Of a DNA stretch of 64,000 nt, positions 1-11,619 are shown piece after piece. Origin of the DNA: Pseudovirgaria hyperparasitica. Its lineage: Eukaryota > Ascomycota > Dothideomycetes > Acrospermales > Acrospermaceae. The stretch is taken from NCBI RefSeq assembly GCF_010093815.1, contig NW_022985565.1, positions 789,841-853,840 of the forward strand, read 5' to 3'. A model generated the notes under the pieces. That model was not told the origin of the DNA. It did no database searches and saw only the letters and a program-made list of their open reading frames with translations. The number at the start of each line of letters is the position of its first letter. Positions within the stretch are counted from its first letter, which is position 1. The position numbers and the translations under genes are program-made.

Positions 1-2
1 AC

Positions 3-1894
3 GTTGACCCTACCAGTATTACTGTGTCAAATGACCCAAGAGCGGGGGACAAGAGGAAGATCGCATCGTTGAAGGGCATAACTTTCAAACAAGTGGGCAT
101 GAGGTAGGTCCTCCCCAGTCGCATGTGAAGCCATGATCTAATATATAGCCAAGCAATGGTGATAAGATATATCTTGACTGGCAAGAATCTGCGCCTGCCG
201 CTACAAACGGGCATACTGCTCCAGCATCAATAGCGAACCGGCTCGATGGCAAACCTGTCCTTCCTTCACAAGATCCACCGGTCCTCCGTAGCGACCTTGC
301 TTCGCCGACGAAGCTCATAAAGAACCCCTGGGATGTCGTACAACAATCTTCACTTGATGATAGGCTGGACAAGTTGGATGGCAAGATTTCCAGACCGAAG
401 GATCAGCGTTTCTGCAAGCATGGACCGAAGGGCATGTGCGACTACTGTATGCCTCTGGAACCTTTCGACGCCAAATATCTTGAAGAAAAGAAGATCAAGC
501 ACACATCTTTCCATGGCTACCTCCGAAAGATCAACCAGGGAAAGAATAAACCAGAGACAGGAAGCTCGTACATACCGCCGCTGACCGAACCATTCTACCG
601 CGTCCGTCCCGATTGTCCTAGTGGCCATGCTCCTTTCCCTGCTGGAATATGCACAAAGTGTCAACCAAGTGCTATCTCGCTTAAGCCCCAGGAGTATCGT
701 ATGGTTGACCATGTCGAGTTCGCCTCACCGGACCTTATCAATAGCTTCCTAGATTTCTGGCGAAAATCTGGGAGCCAGAGATTAGGCTTTCTCTATGGGC
801 GCTACGAACAATACGAAGAAGTTCCATTAGGTACCAAAGCCATAGTAGAGGCTATATATGAGCCTCCGCAGGTCAATGAAGTGGATGGTATCTCGCTAGG
901 GGACTGGGACAACGAGAACGATATTGATGATCTTGCGCAGCTTTGTGGTATGCAGAGAGTAGGTGTCATTGTCACCGACCTCTTAGATAGTGGCGAAGGA
1001 AATGGTAGCGTCATTTGCCGTCGGCATGTCGACTCATACTTTCTATCGTCCCTCGAGGTAGTCTTCGCCTCAAGGTATCAAGCGCGGTTCCCCCGGCCAA
1101 CGAAATGGAGCGAGACAGGGAGGTTTGGGTCAAATTTTGTTACATGCGTCATCAGTGGAGACGACAACAACCAGATCGCCATCTCAGCGTATCAAGCTTC
1201 GAATGATGCTGTGGAGATGGTACGAGCGGACATCATAGAGCCATCGGCGGACCCTACCGTTATGCTGGTACAAAATGAGGATGAAAACGTGAATGGCAAC
1301 CGCAAGCGATATATTCCAGAAGTGTTCTATCGAAGGATAAACGAGCATGGAGCTAATGTACAGGAAAACGCAAAGCCATCGTTCCCAGTGGAATACTTGT
1401 TTGTCACCCTTACGCACGGTTTCCCGACAGAACCTCGACCACAGTTCGTGAATCATAAGTTTACCATTGAGAATCGGGAGGCCCTTGGGGAGGCACAAGA
1501 GATCTCGAAGCTCGCGCAGCAGCTCAATGCGAAATCGACCGGGCCAGCACTCAACCAACCTACCGGACTTACCGCGGTGTCAGACTTCCACCTGCTATGC
1601 TTCCTTCATGGTCTTGGAATACTTAGCAAAGTGAGTCCAATGTTTTGGAATATCCATTATAGTAGCTGACAATAATCTTAGGACGAGGAACGTCTCTTAT
1701 GCCGGGTGGCCAGCAGTCATGATCTGTCTGACGGCTATCAGCTTCAACATAGTGGAGGATGGGCAACACTTCTGACTATCCTCAGAGAAAGTGGTGAGCG
1801 TCCCCCAAAACGTCGATCCCCAACAGATCATTCAGCATTCGGCGATGACAGCGTTCAGCTTGCTAAGAGGATTAAGGGAGTTAGCCTGAGATAA
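3..1894 (+). CDS. NPL4: NPL4, Cdc48/p97 adaptor (5' end outside window)
   Basis: Npl4 pairs with Ufd1 to bring ubiquitinated clients to the Cdc48/p97 unfoldase in ER-associated and nuclear protein degradation. Proposed exons are 3-103, 154-1630 and 1682-1894. The first keeps only the end of the N-terminal ubiquitin-like domain ([13 protein letters not shown]...ITFKQVGM), so the true start lies left of the window. Exon 2 carries the Npl4 zinc finger, with [12 protein letters not shown] followed by [16 protein letters not shown], and then the MPN-like Npl4 domain ([20 protein letters not shown]). Exon 3 finishes the C-terminal helical part ([16 protein letters not shown]). Both introns are GT-AG, of 50 and 51 bp, and both junctions keep frame. 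For intron 1 the acceptor at 153, not the nearer one at 148, is the one that preserves frame. Identity is seen from the zinc finger; function is family knowledge. The gene converges on RFC2. Confidence 0.93.
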
Positions 1895-2243
1895 CGTCCG
1901 ATGATGATTCTCGCCAATATGGTATTTGCCCTGTGCCGCACAATTCTCTGAGTACACACCTGCTGTTTACTTTCTGAGTCGAGTTTGGTCATGTCCCCTC
2001 CAATGAGTGATTGATAAGGGATGTCTGTGATCCAGACGTGTATGAAGTATTTGTTCCAAGATCTAGTCTTGACTTGGTGTCCCCAAGGGATTTGATTAGG
2101 GATAGTTAAGGTGAAACAACCCGGAGGTGTTAATCTCTATACGCAAAAATGCTTGCCGTATATATTCAGCTACCATATATTACAGAGAGCCCATACAAAG
2201 CCTTCCCTGCCCATCATCTCTTTCGTACTTCGTCCATGGCATG
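1895..2243. other. Convergent intergenic, NPL4 / RFC2
   Basis: This 349-bp stretch separates the stop codons of two converging genes and should hold both 3' UTRs. No further coding signal or RNA gene was recognised. Confidence 0.6.
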
Positions 2244-3500
2244 CTATTCCTCTGCAAAAACATCTGCAACACGCAATGATAGATCGAGGATGGCTAGATG
2301 TTCGTCTGCACCGTCCACTAATCTCTTATCTACCTCTGAAAAGATCATTGTAATCTTCGCCTTTTGTAGGTCTGGTATCGTCTCATCGTAAAGAACTTTC
2401 TCGTAGAGCTGTGACACAACTTGAGCAGCGCTCCAACCATCAGCCACCATGTCTGTGACAACATTTGCCACTGAGCTGTATCTACTGGTCTTCTTCCCGG
2501 GCTGCATCGCGGACTGAAGCCGTGATATAGTGTCATCGGGTATGACACCTGAAATCTCCTCGATTATGGCAACGGTAACAGTTGCGCCACTCTCTCCATC
2601 AACGTCCATGGCATCGCCTTCTTTCACCTTCCCACTCGCTGCCTGTGTAGCACCAACCAGTCTAGCCGCACTCTGCAGAAACGTGATAGCCTTCCGCAAA
2701 TCCCCCTCTGACACCCGCACCAACGCATCCGTAACCCCCTTCTCCATCATCACCCCCTCATTCCCCGCAATCTCCTCCAACCGCTTCGCCGCATTCACAC
2801 TATCCAACGCCTTGAACCGAAACTTGGAGCACCGCGACGCCAACGGATCAATAATCCGCGTCACATAATTGCACACTAGACAGAACCGCGTAATCTTCGA
2901 ATACGTCTCCATCGTCCGCCGCAGCGCACTCTGCGCATCCTGCGTCATGCTGTCCGCCTCGTCCAATATGATGATCTTGAACGGCGGGACCGGGTACTTT
3001 TTGCGGTACTCGACGCCTGCGGGCCCGGCGGGCGGGTTCGAGAGCTGGCTGCGGGCAAAGTCTTTGACTTTCTCGCGCACGATGCTGATGCCGCGCTCGT
3101 CTGAGGCGTTGAGTTCGAGGACGCGTGTGCGCATGAGGTCGGGGCCGTAGAGCTGTTTTGCGAGGGCCAGGATCGTGGATGTCTTGCCGGTGCCGGGGGG
3201 GCCGTAGTAGAGCATGTGGGGGAGGTTGGAGGCTTGGAGGGTGCGTTGGAGGACGGTGATGGTGTGGTCTTGGGCGGTGACGTCGGAGAGGGTTTTGGGC
3301 CGGCTGCACAGGTGGAAAAGAGAGGGGAGTCAGAGTCAGGTTTCGCTTTTGGGGGGACGTCGAAATTGGGGCATTTGTACGCACTATTTCTCTACCCATG
3401 GCTGTGTGCGAGGTGTTTCTTGCTTGGTGGTGGGTGCTTTGGACGAACTTGCGGCGGCGGCGGCATCTTTTCTGGCTTTGATGTCGAAGAAGCCCGCCAT
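2244..3500 (-). CDS. RFC2: Replication factor C subunit 2 (RFC2; human RFC4 type)
   Basis: This is a small subunit of the RFC clamp loader, which uses ATP to load PCNA at primer-template junctions in replication and checkpoint signalling. Two exons, 3500-3385 and 3303-2244, are joined by an 81-bp GT-AG intron and encode 391 residues. The N-terminus reads [17 protein letters not shown] and continues across the junction as [15 protein letters not shown], the conserved RFC box. Walker A GPPGTGKT lies at residues 73-80, Walker B LDEAD at 152-156 and the arginine-finger SRC motif at 195-197. [10 protein letters not shown] and [19 protein letters not shown] match the yeast Rfc2 branch more closely than Rfc3 or Rfc4. 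A Gly/Ala-rich insert between ARSQLS and the Walker B segment is longer than in yeast. An ACGCGT box lies 137 bp upstream of the start. Confidence 0.95.
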
Positions 3501-4959
3501 GTTTGCGGCAATTCGGCTTATGTGCTATGTTGAAATTCAATTCAAAGCTGTGTAGGCGAGAGAGAAACAGCAATTAGAAGTGTATGCAATATATGACGGC
3601 GGCGCTAAACAGGGTTCTGTCTGGTAGACGCGCTGCACGCGTTGAGGTTCGCGCGCTAGGTAAAGTGCTTTTTCTGCCTGATGATGACTACGTTCATGCC
3701 CCAGGCATGAAAACCATATCTTAACGTTCATCGCGTTTCTTCTACATGTTTACATGGTCACATGCTTTTGAAAACCCCGACTTATCAAAATCGCCCACGG
3801 CTACGAGCGTACACATATGCGACCCCAGCCGTAGCAGATTCGAATGCGAATTGCACGATTATATATTAGTGTCAAATAGGAAATTCCCCCTAGCGTTGAT
3901 TGCTGTTACCAAGATTTTCCAAGACGCTTTACTATGGTCCTTTATTACGTGATCGAAAGACTCGGACCCCAGGTATGCACTATCTCAAGGCTGATTCCTC
4001 TATTCCTAGATCGGACGGCTGAGTAATTGTTAGCGGCCTTTGATCTCCTTGCCGTTTCTGGTACATATCCCGTACGCTGCGACGTCCCTTCGACCAAGAT
4101 TTAAACATCGGTGAACAATGAAAGTGCCATGAGTCGCTGGTTTCATAGTTTGCGCCTCAGCCTAGTCACAGTCACCAACCAGAAGTGGCCGCAATGAGAG
4201 GCTCGCCCCCATTGTTTAGCCCGGCCGCAATATGTCGAAGATATGTCTTTTCCAGACTACCCAGTACCTCCGGGAAACTTCAAAGCAGACGTCTTATAAT
4301 GGAACACATGAGGCGTGCAATGAGTTGTTGAGTCTCTGATATCTTTAGTCACGACAGTTTTGCTTTACGACTCCATAGTCTGGTAGAGTACAGAGTGACG
4401 AAATGTGTGAAGTCCTTGCAGGCTGCAGTTCCATGTATGCTGAAACTACAGGCAACAATAATCGTCCCTCGAGAAATTTTCCAAACCCGGCTACCGCTAA
4501 CAAGCAAACAGTTCCCCAGAGCACCAAATTGGAAAGTGTGGCTGTGCTTTCGGATATGAAATCTGCACGCGGATATAGCCACGGCCCCCAAAGACTGGAC
4601 TTGGCGATCGGCCACGTTTTGCGGCTACTTCCTACCCAAGTGACCCAGTTCTCGGGGCTGTTCCATAATAGGGGTGATCTAATTCCCAGAAGAGCATTTC
4701 GTGAACTTCCGTGTTTTGTCAGCATGGCTGGCGCCAAAACTAATTAGTACTATACGAGTCGCTGTAGAAGCAGCAGACGCCTGTCAGGGGCGCAGCGTCT
4801 ATGCCGTGTTTACTGGCATGTAGGCTTTCGGATGAATCCTACATGGCTAACAAGCCATTGCTAAACAAGAGAAACCTATAGGAGTATATATCATCATGAG
4901 TTCCCTGCGTAAAGCAAATGTACACGAGGTCTTTACCACAGGATTCCACATACGCTAAG
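3501..4959. other. Divergent intergenic, RFC2 / S41 peptidase
   Basis: About 1.46 kb between two divergent genes. Short open frames on both strands around 4345-4747 have no family signature and overlap one another, so they are not called. The RFC2-proximal part holds the ACGCGT box listed separately. Nothing else was recognised. Confidence 0.55.
3637..3642. promoter_or_regulatory. MCB-type box (ACGCGT) upstream of RFC2
   Basis: A perfect ACGCGT palindrome lies 137 bp upstream of the RFC2 start codon, with a near match (GACGCGC) about 10 bp away. In yeasts this is the MBF binding site that drives G1/S expression of replication genes, so its place before a clamp-loader gene fits. The match is short and could be chance. 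Confidence 0.4.
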
Positions 4960-7312
4960 ATGAAGACGATTCTCTTGACTGCCGCCGGAGCAGCATTATC
5001 TTCAGCACGACTCCATTCAGCAAACATACCAGCATCAAGAGCCATCGCAGACTCAGACGAGCCATGTGCTGCAATTAGTGCAATCAAATCATCCGAGCCC
5101 TCTTCCTTCCTTTACGATCCAGACCTTGCACTCGCTTGTCTTCACTCGGTTCCCGTGAATCAAGATGTGGACCCGCAGCTCGTCGATGAGCTCAAGGTCT
5201 ACCTTGAGTTCCAGACCACGTTAAGCTATCTCAAGGATCCACCAAAAGGATACGATAACCCGCCTGTCGACCTCATGGGAGGCATGGATGCTATCAAACA
5301 GAATATCACCAATGGATTCTACTATAGCGAATACGAAGTACAGATGGCTATCGCCACTCTACTGACCAGTGCGCATGACGGCCACCTTGGTTTCCAAAGC
5401 GACATCTCAAGTGTCTTCAGCTTTGAGACAAGGTCTCCCTTGGTTTCTGCTTCACGAGATGGTATCGAGCTTCCGCAAATATACGTCTGGGAGGATCTCA
5501 TGTTCCCTTTCTTAGGCGGCGGCCCATCGTTTACCCCGAGTCCAGTCACCCGAATAAACGGACAGGACATCGAAGAGTATTTGGACGGCTTGATAGTACA
5601 GTCATTGCTCCACGATGCTGATGCGAGGTGATTTCATTCGACTATAGTTTGGCACTGGAACTAATTATGATAGATACAACGATCTCTTTTACAGCACGCC
5701 AAGATCCTCAATACAGGGGGGTACGTTTGGATTCACCAGTATTGGCCAGTATGCCGGGGCATGGATCAATACTACGCATCTGCATGGAACAATGACTTCC
5801 TTCCAAAACGTCGCTGTCAGCCACTTAGACTTCACTGGCGTCGAGGACGGTGGATCTTTCTACTCGAAGTTTTGCACTGGTCTGCACGCCGCGCCGCTCC
5901 TGGACCCTACTGACTCTTCTTTACACACGGGGACGGACTCGGAATCGCCAGAAGATGAGCCATCTGCCGTCACAACTCCTACACCACGACCTACTGCTTT
6001 TGGCTACCCGTACCCGGTGGTTAAGCACTCTGGGAATGCAGTAGGCGGCTACTTCCTCAATGGTACTGATGTTGCCGTTCTGAGTATGCCGACGTTCACT
6101 GCGGGAGATACTATCTCCGATGTCCAAGAATACCAAGATGTAGTGACAACATTCATTCAAGAGGCCCTTAAGGATGGGAAGACGAAACTGATCATAGATC
6201 TTCGCGGCAATGGCGGCGGCAACACTGTCTTGGGGTTTGATACCTTCAAGCAGTTGTTCCCATCAATTGAGCCATGGGGAGCAAGCCGTTTCCGAGCACA
6301 CGAAGCATTCTTCCAGATAGGTAACCTGCTTGAACCGTACATCAGCGATGCTGCTCTAGCGAAATCTGATCCTGAGATGTATCGATATCTTCAGCGCAAC
6401 TTCACAAACTACAACTATGTTGCAACCCTAACCGAGAACAACACGGATTTCGCATCCTGGAAGGACTACTATGGACCCCACGAATTCAATGGAGATAACT
6501 TCACGTCACTCACGCGATACAACTTCTCAGACCCTGCCTCCACCTCGTATTTCAACTCCAACGTCACAGGCTACGACAATCGTACCAAAATATTCAGTCA
6601 ACAGCCCTTTGCGACAGAAAACATCGTAATGCTCCAAGATGGCTACTGTGCCTCCACCTGCGCAATCATTAGCGAATTGCTCAAAGAGCAAGCAGGCGTC
6701 AGAACAATCGCCATGGGAGGTCGTCCTCAAAACGGACCCATGCAAGGTGTTGGTGGTACAAAGGGCGCGCTCACCCTCAAAGGTTCCCAGATCAATGCTC
6801 AAGCCACACTCGCCCTTGCGAACTTGACCACGTCTCAGGATCAGTTGGAGGAGCTTCTGGGCACACCAATTGGCACTGTTGCAAATGCCCTGCTGCCACA
6901 GGTACGCTCGTATACCGGAGGCGCTTTCTTAGGGACCGGTCTGCAAATTAACGCTGTCGACAATATCAGAGATACCGATGTTGAAGGCCAGACGCCCCTT
7001 GAGTTTGTGTATGAGGCTGCCGACTGCCGACTATTCTACACGCTTAGCAGCGTCGTCAACGTTACCGCAGCCTGGGCTCAAGTGGCCAACGCTGCGTGGG
7101 GAAATGGCACCTGCGTGCCTGATAGCAAGTCGCCGCCTTCTAGCGTCACTGGGGGCCAAGGATCGGATGAACAAGAGGGTGCCGCAGGAATTGTGAGGCC
7201 TGGAAGTGCGGTCATAGCCTTTATGCTTGCGGAGCTGTTGCCCTTTTACTATGAGCCAATGTTGGTTGTGTTTGTTTGTAAATTATCTTGCATAGCGCCA
7301 TGTAGCATATAA
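4960..7312 (+). CDS. Secreted or anchored S41-like (tail-specific protease fold) peptidase
   Basis: Two exons, 4960-5627 and 5674-7312, with a 46-bp GT-AG intron, encode 768 residues. The start at 4960 is preferred over an upstream in-frame ATG at 4918 because it opens directly on a signal peptide (MKTILLTAAGAALSSARLHS). The C-terminal half has the S41 core: DVAVLSMPTF, then LIIDLRGNGGGN, then GYCASTCA, in which Ser550 sits where the S41 nucleophile is expected. The N-terminal half (EVQMAIATLLTSAHDGHLGF) matches the fungal CPAF-like/UstP-like branch. Many N-x-S/T sequons fit an exported protein. A hydrophobic C-terminal stretch after a Ser/Gly-rich segment could be a GPI signal or a membrane anchor. 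The substrate cannot be read from sequence; in related fungi some members process secreted peptides, but there is no precursor-like neighbour here. Confidence 0.85.
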
Positions 7313-7565
7313 CGTAATCTATTGGCATAATATTCACCGAGGGGCAGCTGCTTAGTGACGCGGCTTGCCATCTTTTGTTAAGCCTGCCAGTGACCATAAT
7401 TCACGCTAAGGGGTAATTGCCCAACTGTCCAATCATAGCATATTGATTCACTGTACAGTACATGGGCTTGAGATATACTCCACGTCCAACGTTCGCCTCC
7501 GACCAAGATACAAGCCCAGAGCTTATTTCCTTTCCCCATGTCATATTAGCTGCCCCTGAAGCAGA

Positions 7566-8634
7566 CTAAATATGCAAAAGCTGTCCCTGCGGCGTCTGCG
7601 GATGCACCACCATTAACATCGTGATGCCCGAAAAGGGTATCACGAACTGCTTGACACGCGCCATAGTCGGCACGCGCGCCCCAATCAAGTTCGCTTCGAG
7701 ATTCATGGGCATGTTGGCCTTCTCCTGTGCGGAGAAGAAGTCACTGTGGTAGATGTCGAGATGGGACTGGCGGGCGGGGATGGTGCGACATGTTACCCGA
7801 TTGTTGGGGTCTAAGGGGTAATGATTAGAATGAAAGATAATGAAGAGAGATACACATCGAAGTTAGCAGTTCGAGCATCCTGCCTGCTTACCGTTGGCAT
7901 ACTGGTTCACGATGTCGCATTGGCGTGCTGCGACGAGTTCGCGCTTGGAGTGGTCGTACTTGAGGATGCGCTCATGAGACCGGCGTGGGTCGGGATAGAA
8001 GAGCAGAACCATGCTGATGATTTTATAGAATTTGTTGAGTGGACTAGAGTATGGAGAGCCTGGCTTCCCTTTGATATTCAGGTTCGTGGGAACTGGATCT
8101 CGATACTCGTCCTTGAAGCGATTACAGACAGTGGTAGGAATGTGGCTGGAAAACGAGAGCTTATATGGGGTCCGAGGAATGAATCGAAAGATGTGAATCA
8201 AATAATGGCTGAGTGTATGGTTGATTTAGTACACCAACATTCACGCGCTGTATGCAGGCTGAGTGGTCCAGGTATCGCATATCGACTTAACTATAGAGGA
8301 ATCGAGTTGACACAGAGATTAACGAGGTGACAATGGAGAGCGTCAACATCCATGAGAGCATGTCGAGCTCGAAAGGACTCGAAGGAATCTGCACAAAATC
8401 TTCAAAACAGTTTCCCTAAAGCGGAATGTGCGATGTGACGTCTCCCGTTCATAAGACAGCATGATGCTCTATTAACCACTATATTACTCACAACATCGCC
8501 CAGGACCTTTCTTGATCGCCATACGTTTTCTCTGATACCGAGACGTAAAGCTTGGGTTTTCATGATAAGTCAATGTTGTTCACGCCAAGTAACTTACAAT
8601 GAGTGCTTTTCGGCATATCGTCGGTGATACCCAT
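7566..8634 (-). CDS. Unrecognised conserved-looking protein, four exons
   Basis: I do not recognise this family. A consistent model on the minus strand is 8634-8598, 8388-8292, 8208-7892 and 7810-7566, which joins in frame to 231 residues. The strongest coding part is exon 3 into exon 4: PSSPLNKF and FYPDPRRSHERILKYDHSKR, then DIVNQYANGDPNNRVTCRTI, and a C-terminus near MLMVVHPQTPQGQLLHI. It is rich in Arg and His and shows no signal peptide or clear membrane helix. The acceptor of exon 3 is uncertain: 8145, behind a good pyrimidine tract, also keeps frame and would shorten the protein by 21 residues. Exon 1 encodes only about 12 residues and is the weakest part. The gene is head-to-head with SDC1 across 110 bp. 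Confidence 0.55.
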
Positions 8635-8744
8635 CACGTACTGCTAGGTATGTGAATTGACGCGATATAATATCACTCCCACACAGCTTTCTGTCGCACT
8701 TCACACTACTGGAACCTTACCGCATTCGCATTCACCGATCCACA
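8635..8744. promoter_or_regulatory. Short divergent promoter, unknown gene / SDC1
   Basis: Only 110 bp lie between the proposed start codons of the minus-strand gene and SDC1, so both must be driven from here or from within each other's leaders. A TATAAT-like stretch lies near 8667. No other known box was recognised. Confidence 0.45.
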
Positions 8745-9379
8745 ATGGCTGACTCTGAGCTCTCAGCTTCAAATAACAGGCCCATTTCGACAACGCCTAT
8801 CCCACTCCCAGGTACTCTTGAAAGTCAAAGCAATGGCGAGCCCACCATGAATGGTGACAGTGCTCCCACTGTACAAAGCGGGGACGTCGAGATGAAAGAT
8901 GAGCCCATGATCGAGGTACACCGAACAAGCCACGCGTGAAGAGGCCGCATGCTCATTTTTTCCCAGTCTGCGCCCGCACCCGCGCCTACCATCGAGCCCG
9001 AAGCCGAGTCTACAGTGCCTTCGTTACAAGCGCAACCAGCACCAACTCTCCCAGCGATGACGGTGCCTACACAAGCTGCAACACCGCCTGCTGTGACGCC
9101 GACATATGCTCGAAATTCTCCACACCCAGCGCCCCAAGTGAATATTCCTGCGCCGCCTGTGAATCCTAATCCACATGGGTCGCCTACGAGGGTATATCTA
9201 AATCAACAGGTCACGCCGTATCTGTTGGAGGCAATGAAGATGCTAGTCACGCATGAGTATGTGCACTGCTTCTAAAGTGTTTGGAGCAGCGCTGACAACC
9301 AACATGTAGACCTGAGAAACCTTTGAAATACCTAGCGGATTACCTTGCAGAGAAAAGCCGAGAGCTGGAGGGTGTGTAG
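8745..9379 (+). CDS. SDC1: COMPASS subunit Sdc1 (Dpy-30 domain)
   Basis: Sdc1/Dpy-30 is a small subunit of the Set1/COMPASS histone H3-K4 methyltransferase, where it dimerises and binds Bre2/Ash2. Three exons, 8745-8915, 8967-9256 and 9310-9379, with 51- and 53-bp introns, give 176 residues. The C-terminal Dpy-30 motif spans roughly residues 136-176 and is interrupted by intron 2: QQVTPYLLEAMKMLVTHE joins PEKPLKYLADYLAEKSREL. The first 130 residues are low-complexity, rich in Pro, Ala, Thr and Ser, which is usual in filamentous fungi. Intron 1 has a strong acceptor (TTTTTTCCCAG). The domain assignment is firm; N-terminal details rest on the splice model. Confidence 0.88.
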
Positions 9380-9684
9380 TGCATGAAGCGGCCAGAAAAT
9401 GTGGGTGGCGAGTGTATCATTTGCATAGCATAGCGTAGGCGTTCATCATCTCGTGTCAGGCACCCGAAGTGTCACGACGCTCAAAATAGTCAAGACTTTC
9501 ACATGCATAATAGTTTCATGGTGCAAATGATCCAGGATGTGCTTTGCGAATTATGTATCTTATTCACAATTCGATGGGTATGACAACGGTCTTCTTCCGT
9601 GAGGCTTTTAATACACCGTCACGTCCATAGTTTTACGCCCTCGATGCTCACTGATTTCCTCCTCGCCATTCGCCTTGAACCCAT
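9380..9684. other. Convergent intergenic, SDC1 / RPS13
   Basis: About 305 bp between two converging stop codons; probably both 3' UTRs. Nothing else was recognised. Confidence 0.55.
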
Positions 9685-10365
9685 CTATGAGACCATGGTG
9701 CTGGCAGTCGCGCTCTCGTATCTCCAGGTAGGAGGAAGAGCACCGACAGTCTTGTAGTAGCGAGAGAGACGGTGGATACGGGACTCGGTCAAAATGAGGC
9801 GAAATTTGCCGTCCTTGTCCTTGCGGTTACGCTCAAGATGCTTGCGGATGGCAACGGCCTATATATATTGTGTTAACGTATGTAAAACCCAGATGCGTTG
9901 GGCGTGAGAACTGACCTTCTTGATCAACATGTAAAGATCTTCAGGGATTTCTGGAGCGAGGCCTATATGATCTCTCTGTCAGCCTTGACCAAGCAGAGGA
10001 AGAATTTATATTGCGCAGCAAACTTGCAGTTTGTTCAACTAGCAAGCTGCAGTCGACTTGCGCATGTAGGGACTATCGTACCCTCGGACTTCAGGATGCG
10101 GAGAATCTTGTTTCCTGAGGTTCTATTAGTTTAGTCCATAGTAGCTTCAAAATGATGACATACCGGTCACGATCTTGACTTGCGCAACACCATGGGCATC
10201 CCTCAATTGAACACCGATCTCTGAGGGTCTAGCACCCTTTCTCGCGGCCTTGCAAATCATGTCCACGACCTGGTCGGGGCTGGTTTTCAGCCATGCTGGA
10301 GCAGTGCGCGAGTATGGGAGAGCGCTCGAGGATATACCCTTTCCGTTGGAGTGAAGACGACCCAT
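9685..10365 (-). CDS. RPS13: 40S ribosomal protein S13 (uS15)
   Basis: A cytosolic small-subunit ribosomal protein. Four exons, 10365-10164, 10114-10082, 9962-9916 and 9858-9685, join in frame to exactly 151 residues, the standard length of the family. Exons 2 and 3 are only 33 and 47 nt. The protein opens [20 protein letters not shown] and has the conserved [18 protein letters not shown], then [20 protein letters not shown], then [19 protein letters not shown] and a C-terminus around [19 protein letters not shown]. All introns are GT-AG. Several small introns are common in ribosomal protein genes of filamentous fungi. Open frames overlapping the start region on the same strand are leader sequence or other-frame shadows. 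Confidence 0.96.
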
Positions 10366-11619
10366 TTTGGCGTTTGGGAATCGGGATTTTTGTCGACGGT
10401 GGTGATGTTGCGTTAGAAAGAGAAGAGGTTCGCGACGCAAATTGGAGAATGTGGGTGTGCTTGGCGCTCGCTTGCGAGTGCACGGACCGTCACGTCCAAG
10501 CTAAGTTCAGAACTTTTTCCTACAGCCCGTTCTCAATTCCTGAACCACAAACTTTGTGACAACGATCTTCTCTCCCCAAATCTATGTCTCGTTACAGCGC
10601 CGCTCTGACATGCTCTTGTGCTTAGCTCACGGTACAATCTTTCCGTTGGGTCTCTCATGACATGTAGCACTGTAAGTCTAGAACACGTCGCTTCTCTCCC
10701 CTTCCTTGAGCCTATGATGATACTTATTTGATACATTTTCTGGTACCTCTTATGCTAGCGGCTCTATTGCTGCGATGATCTAAAAGGACTTCTGAACAGC
10801 TCTATATAAGCCTGCACAGTGTTTACATTGTTTGACGCGCACCCACTGATTTGCATAATAGGAAGTTTTTGCCCTGTTACGCGGCGCGTGTTGTGGGGAT
10901 CTGCAGCCTCAGGCAGCCTTCCGAAATTGAGACTGGCAGAGATCCTGTGCTTACAGCAAATTGAGACATACAATCGCAACTATGCCCGTCAGCACCTAGA
11001 TTCCTGTCGATAGATGTCGTTTCAAGTCTTCGTCTAGGTAGGCTGCCTCGGTCTATCATGACCGCCAACAAAGGTAAGTAGGGGTAGTCCGCCCCACAGC
11101 CGCGTGTGCTCTTGCGCGTTTGTCTTCCACCATCCCAGACTCATTGAATGGGATGAACCACAACGTGATTCGACTCTTGACTACTCTTTTTCTTGGTCGA
11201 TATGTAGAGGAATCGGCGATAGCTTTGGATGTCGTGAAATCGAAGTCGGTCTACTGCCTTACAACCTTCGTGGCCATGGCAACAATACCTATCAGTATTC
11301 TCCGATGTGTCTTCTTTCATTTACAGGTACATATCTAGCAATTCTACCGCGTGTTGGCGCTATTTCCACATTCCCACATTTGAGATTGTGGGTCATAGTT
11401 CGACTTGCCGCTGTTATATTCTTTAAGTGACAGTTACATTCCTCTCTTTAAACAAAGCCGCCTATCCACCCCTTTCTTCTGCACGACGTTTTAAACTCCG
11501 ACAAATCATCAGTCACTCACCTCGACATTTGCGATACGCATCTTGCACCAATACTCGAATTCAGATTCACTTACTAGTTAGATACACAGCAAACACTGTA
11601 CAAGCGTTTCTGTATTACT
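10366..11619. other. Intergenic, RPS13 / TOS1-like gene
   Basis: About 1.25 kb between divergent genes. Short open frames at 10764-11071 and 11104-11684 have no family motif and no splice pattern that improves them. The region should contain the promoter of the ribosomal protein gene and that of the wall-protein gene. No tRNA or repeat was recognised. Confidence 0.5.

Noticed and set aside
2848-3573. 241-codon minus-strand frame overlapping RFC2
   Set aside because: It is a shadow of RFC2 in another frame, full of Arg/His/Pro from reading the coding strand out of phase; the RFC2 exon model explains the DNA.
4345-4747. Overlapping open frames on both strands upstream of the S41-like gene
   Set aside because: No domain motif, no splice support, and the two strands compete over the same bases.
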